Made by a program: the position numbers and the translations under genes
Notes under the pieces: generated by a model
The model's database searches: none
What the model was told of the DNA's origin: nothing
Seen by the model: the letters and a program-made list of their open reading frames with translations, nothing else
Shown here: piece by piece, positions 24,474 to 28,035 of the stretch
How positions within the stretch are numbered: position 1 is the first letter of the stretch
Layout: every line of letters begins with the position of its first letter
DNA from: Candidatus Poseidoniaceae archaeon
GTDB taxonomy: Archaea; Thermoplasmatota; Poseidoniia; Poseidoniales; Poseidoniaceae
Reading direction: 5' to 3'
Assembly: GCA_949373265.1 (NCBI GenBank)
Contig: CASICT010000038.1
Coordinates: 1 to 28,035, forward strand
DNA length: 28,035 nt

Positions 24474-25865
24474 TTGCGAAGTCTCAAGGACTATGCTCTT
24501 GCACCTGTGTACATGGCGACATTCTCTAGTCATCCCGAAATACCCGTGATTATTGAGGCTCTATTGGAGGAGGACGTCCATACCCTATTCTTGAAAGCGG
24601 ATTGCCCGCCTCGTACTAAAGCTGGTGGAATCGGCGAACTGCGATTAGCAGAAGTCGAGGGTGCCGATGATGGCGGATGGGATACGATTCGCTTAGAATC
24701 ACTACAAGAGGAATTAATCGACCTCATAGATGAGAATAGAGACCGTTCTGATTGTTTCTTGGAGATAGACCGTAAAGGCTGCCAGGTAATCCAATTAGGA
24801 GATTTACGAATCTCTTGTGCATGGCCACCGTTTGCCGACGCTAGAGAGATTACGATTGTTAGACCGGTCGCTAAACTGTCAATTGGTGACTATGATATCG
24901 ACCCACAGTTGATTTCTAGACTTTCAGATCACCACCGTGGAGTATTCATTTGTGGCCGGCCGGGTTCAGGAAAAACCACATTGGCCCAAGCGATTGCAGA
25001 ATACCTAGACGAGGAAGTCGGTGCAATGGTGAAGACAATGGAAGCCCCTAGAGATTTACAATTGGCAAATAGGATTACACAGTATGCACCACTCGAGGGA
25101 GATTTGGAAAAGACAGCAGAAATTATTTTCCTAGTTCGCCCGGATTTCGTAATTTTCGATGAAGTACGTAGAGCAAGAGATTTCGAGATATTTGCAGATG
25201 TAAGGTTAGCCGGAGTTGGCCTATTGGGAGTTACCCATGCCAACTCGGCATTAGAGGCGATTCAGAGATTGATAGGAAAGGTCGAATTAGGATTAGTTAG
25301 CCAAGTTCTTGATACAATTTTACACGTAGAAGCGGGCCAAATACAACAAGTATTGGAATTGCGTATGACCGTGAAGCCACCTAGCGGAATGCAAGAAGAA
25401 TTAGCCAGGCCGGTAATCGAAGTGGTGGAGTTCCCTAGCGGGAAAATAACCCATGAGATGTTCGCTTTCGGTTCTGAAATCGCAGTTGTTCCTGTGGATT
25501 CATCTACATCTGGAAATAGTATTTCGCCAATTTCAGCACTTGCTAGGGACCAGTTAGTCCACAAAATTAGGCAATGGGTTGGAGTTCAATGTGGAGTTAA
25601 AATCACGGGCTCAAATTCGGCTGAAATCTATGCGCCTCGTGGAATGGTGGCTACATTGATTGGAAAGGGTGGGGAAAATATTCGCTCTTTACAAGATGAG
25701 TTGGGCGGACTGAAATTATCAGTTTCGACATTCGCTGAAATGCCTGACGATGTTCAAGTAATGAGTGAAGAGCCATTTGAAGTTCAAGACCGTCGTTCTC
25801 GCCAATCTAAAGGTTGGGAGAATTCTAAGAAAGGCGGACGCCAATCAAAAGGAAGACGCCGATGA
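24474..25865 (+). CDS. PilT-type ATPase with KH domain, PIN domain missing (COG1855-like)
   Basis: An archaeal ATPase related to secretion/retraction ATPases, normally built as PIN-ATPase-KH. Here 463 residues hold the linker after PIN (FLKADCPPRTKAGGIGELRL), a conserved block with FLEIDRKG and VIQLGDLRI, Walker A GRPGSGKT (161-168), TMEAPRDLQ (188-196), Walker B FVIFDE (225-230), LAGVGLLGVTHAN (245-257) and a KH domain with IGKGG (396-400), then a Lys/Arg-rich tail. The first 35 residues cannot hold a PIN nuclease domain. The start is TTG 24474 or ATG 24513; neither has a ribosome site. Probably binds RNA; its biological role in archaea is not settled. Confidence 0.9.
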   Translation: MRSLKDYALAPVYMATFSSHPEIPVIIEALLEEDVHTLFLKADCPPRTKAGGIGELRLAEVEGADDGGWDTIRLESLQEELIDLIDENRDRSDCFLEIDRKGCQVIQLGDLRISCAWPPFADAREITIVRPVAKLSIGDYDIDPQLISRLSDHHRGVFICGRPGSGKTTLAQAIAEYLDEEVGAMVKTMEAPRDLQLANRITQYAPLEGDLEKTAEIIFLVRPDFVIFDEVRRARDFEIFADVRLAGVGLLGVTHANSALEAIQRLIGKVELGLVSQVLDTILHVEAGQIQQVLELRMTVKPPSGMQEELARPVIEVVEFPSGKITHEMFAFGSEIAVVPVDSSTSGNSISPISALARDQLVHKIRQWVGVQCGVKITGSNSAEIYAPRGMVATLIGKGGENIRSLQDELGGLKLSVSTFAEMPDDVQVMSEEPFEVQDRRSRQSKGWENSKKGGRQSKGRRR

Positions 25866-25915
25866 TAGGGTTATTTTCCGACACACTCATCAACATTAGA
25901 CCCGCATGACCTTAC

Positions 25916-26365
25916 ATGCCTTCTTTCCTAACGCTTGCAATTGGGGCCAGCGCACTTACTGCTGTTGCTGATTGGGCGGGGTGGCATTTTGTTTGGAGGC
26001 ACGAGCTTACGCTTAGCAAAGAGAGCCCTCGAAAACACAGCATTACGAGCATATTCATGTCCTATTATCTTCCCTTCATGCCAACGTTAGCAATACTATT
26101 GGGCCCAGCCAGATTAGAACTTTACAATGACGGATTTGCACAGGTTGCAAGCACTTTGCTGATTTTAATGATGGCAATTGTAACCGGGGGGGTTTCAGCA
26201 AGTGCTTGGTCAGTACGCCGCCGCCATCTCGAAGAACGAGAAGCTCGCAAATTAATAGATCAACAAGATTCACTACCAGAACACGCATTTCAACATCTGG
26301 TTTGGACCACTGTTATGCTAACATTATGTTCGCTTTATTGGTTTTATTTGCTAATCTTTGGCTAA
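25916..26365 (+). CDS. Small four-span membrane protein, family unknown
   Basis: A 149-residue protein with hydrophobic segments at about 5-27, 46-66, 74-98 and 128-147, and a basic/charged helix between the third and fourth (RRRHLEEREARK, 101-112). No known motif is visible. ATG 25916 lies 50 bases after the PilT/KH gene and the stop is 37 bases before the thermosome ATG, all on the same strand. It may belong to the same transcript as the ATPase, but no function can be given. Confidence 0.75.
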   Translation: MPSFLTLAIGASALTAVADWAGWHFVWRHELTLSKESPRKHSITSIFMSYYLPFMPTLAILLGPARLELYNDGFAQVASTLLILMMAIVTGGVSASAWSVRRRHLEEREARKLIDQQDSLPEHAFQHLVWTTVMLTLCSLYWFYLLIFG

Positions 26366-26402
26366 GATGGATTGATGAAGGCGCGCCGGTCCCCCTTGAC
26401 TG

Positions 26403-27974
26403 ATGGCACAGTCTCCCGACGGTACTGGAACGGCCCCGGTTAGGATTACAAAATCCTCTACATCGGTCACCAGCGGCTTAGGTGTTACTCAAAAGTTAGT
26501 CGGGGCTTCAATTGCATTTGGTAATGTACTTCGGGGAACCTTTGGGCCAAACGGCCTGGATAAGATGCTCTACAAAACTAACGGCGAAGCGGCCGTTACT
26601 AACGATGGTGCGAAGATAGTAGCAGAGTTGATGGTGAAACATCCAGCGGCTAAAGCATTCGTAAGTTTAGCCGAGAGTCAAGAGAATGCCTGTGGCGATG
26701 GCGTTACAGGATGCATTATTTTTGCAAGTGAATTAATGAGTGAAGCGGGGCGATTACTAGAGAAGGGGCTCCACCCACTAATTCTGGTAAAAGGATACCA
26801 AATGGCACTTTCTACTACTATCGGTGTAATCGAGGAACGTGCATCTCCTGCAAAAGAACTTCTCAAAGAAGTCGCTAGAACCTCCTTGGTTGGGCGCTCA
26901 ACCGAAAGTGCTCTGGACCATTTAGCAGGTCTAATTTCTCAGGCAGTAATGACAATACCAGACAGCGACTTACGAGCGTGTTAGGATGGCAAAAGACGGC
27001 CAGGGCACTCCCGGCTACACTCACGTTTAGTGAGCGGGCTAGTACTCGAAAAGCGCCTACCCCTTAGAACGAATGCCGCGCGAACTATCATCGTGTAAAA
27101 TCTCGGTCCTATCCTGCCCACTCGAATTGGAATCCTCGTCAGGTATCAGCGGAAATCGAGATAAGCACTCCCGAGCAATACGAGGCCTTTATCGACGCAG
27201 AACAGAAACGAAATCGATGCGATAGCTCAGACAAGGCGATTGCATCGGGCGCAAAGGCAATATTTTCAGCAGGAAGTATCGACCAACGAATTCTGCATAA
27301 CGCTCGCAGACGCAGGGGTATTTGCACTCGGTGGAATTGAGATATCAATGGCCGAAGATATTGCAAAATCATGTGGAGCAATGCTTTGTGACCATCTTGA
27401 CGATATTTCAGGATGTTTGGGTGAAATCGAGAGTCTTCTCCATGAGCGCCTAGAAGGTGCAGAAGGGGTGCGTGAGCGCCTGATAATAGAAATAGGCCCA
27501 AGTGCAGGCATCGTAACAATACTCGTTGGGGGAACAGACGGAGTTGCAACAGAAGAGACGATTCGGGGTCTATACGATTCACTTCGTTCTACTTGTCTAG
27601 CTAAAGATGACGACTCAGTGATATTGGGCGGGGGGAGTTTACATATTGCTGCATCCTTGAAAGTAAGAGAAGTTGCCGAGAGTTGTGCGGGCAGAGAACG
27701 ACTTTCGATGGAAGCGTTCAGTAGAGCCTTAGAGGCGATACCAGCAGCTCTAGCAATCAATACAGGAACCGACCAAATAGATGCTTTACTGGAATTACGT
27801 TCTTTGCATAGAGCAGGCAATACCATGGCAGGAATTACTCAATCGGGCACACCTGGTACGATTGAAGGTGCATGGCTTCCAACCTATACAATTGAGCATG
27901 CAATTTCGGTAGCCTGCGAGTCTGCATGCGGACTTTTACGTGTAGACCAAGTTATCTCAGCCCGTGGCGATTGA
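26403..27974 (+). pseudogene. Divergent thermosome (group II chaperonin) subunit, frame broken by a cluster of indels
   Basis: ATP-driven folding chaperonin subunit. The first 193 residues are intact: GPNGLDKML (48-56), NDGAKIV (67-73) and GDGVTG (98-103, where the family usually has GDGTT). Between about 26980 and 27295 the reading frame changes seven times, yet translation in the proper frames gives LVSGLVLEKRLPLERMPREL, CKISVLSCPLELE, VSAEIEISTPEQYEAFIDAEQKR, AIASGAKAIFSAGSIDQRILH and TLADAGVFALGGIEISMAED in canonical order. The final part is open to TGA 27974 and keeps the catalytic Asp (GLYDSL) and a GGG motif. Undoing the indels gives about 523 residues, normal for a thermosome. Sequence error is more likely than decay. 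The substitutions suggest a diverged paralogue. Confidence 0.85.
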
Positions 27975-28035
27975 TGCGGCACGTTCATGAGACTAACCCC
28001 AATCACTTTCTTAACGGGTACTACACATGGAGCCA
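27974..28035 (+). CDS. Start of a further gene, cut by the window end
   Basis: Two frames are open to the edge. One begins at ATG 27974, overlapping the thermosome TGA (TGATG), and reads MRHVHETNPNHF. The other begins at ATG 27987 and reads MRLTPITFLTGTTHGA, which looks more like a natural hydrophobic protein start. Only about 20 codons are available, so neither frame nor function can be decided; the strand is suggested by the uninterrupted plus-strand run. Confidence 0.3.
   Translation, partial: MRHVHETNPNHFLNGYYTWS

Noticed and set aside
26978..27300. A programmed frameshift or an intron/intein in the thermosome gene.
   Set aside because: There are seven shifts in both directions with no slippery site pattern and no inserted sequence; the protein order is simply continuous across them.
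1..28035. Search for CRISPR arrays, insertion sequences, attachment sites or phage genes.
   Set aside because: No spaced direct repeats, transposase or integrase motifs, or long terminal repeats were seen by eye on either strand; short degenerate repeats could be missed without computation.

Overview
The window reads as a piece of a mesophilic archaeal chromosome, most likely a marine Group II/III euryarchaeon (class Poseidoniia). Archaeal markers are a group II chaperonin (thermosome), a PilT-type ATPase with a KH domain (COG1855 family), a free-standing AlaX editing protein, TATA-like boxes about 26 bases ahead of starts that lack a leader, and a tRNA-Leu with its CCA encoded. The load of secreted lipoprotein peptidases and a bacterial-type homodimeric pyruvate dehydrogenase E1 fit this lineage. 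The taxonomic call is inference from gene content; no 16S rRNA is present.

Layout. 1-2800 (+): the 3' end of purL, purQ (reading frame broken three times) and alaX. 2862-3551 (-): an unknown protein with a Cys4 zinc-finger-like start, divergent from a site-2-type membrane metalloprotease (3626-4528, +). 4529-8869 (-): a probable operon of two paralogous M28 lipoprotein peptidases that flank a zinc-ribbon membrane protein and a small translationally coupled membrane protein. 8987-9799 (+): a DDAH-like hydrolase. 9866-9952 (+): tRNA-Leu(GAG). 9954-11078 (-): a DUF2817 (M14-like) metallopeptidase. 11160-15373 (+): a Rieske oxygenase, a small unknown protein and AceE. 15374-18384 (-): an iodotyrosine-deiodinase-like nitroreductase coupled to a HerA-like ATPase with a C-terminal membrane domain. 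18476-19528 (+): a DegT-type sugar aminotransferase. 19506-20662 (-): a CYTH protein and a VKOR-like membrane protein. 20736-25865 (+): a beta-propeller lipoprotein, a Gfo/Idh oxidoreductase, a small membrane protein and a PilT/KH ATPase that lacks the usual PIN domain. 25916-28035 (+): a membrane protein, a divergent thermosome subunit with seven indels in about 315 bases, and the first bases of one more gene.

Themes. Several genes point to a heterotrophic, protein-degrading life style: two secreted M28 peptidases, an M14-like peptidase, the DDAH-like hydrolase and a site-2 protease. The aminotransferase and the Gfo/Idh oxidoreductase are a typical pair for making amino sugars for surface glycans. 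No phage, IS element, CRISPR array or rRNA was seen. Genes are packed tightly: no gap without a gene exceeds about 150 bases, and three convergent pairs abut or overlap at their stops. The two damaged genes (purQ, thermosome) carry clustered single-base indels, mostly in or beside short base runs, while the encoded protein stays recognisable. This looks more like local consensus error than old gene decay.

The strongest leads are the archaeal deiodinase-like flavoprotein with an intact substrate-binding Glu/Tyr/Lys set, coupled to a membrane-anchored HerA ATPase; the VKOR-like half protein; and the COG1855 ATPase that has lost its PIN domain and sits in frame behind a membrane protein.
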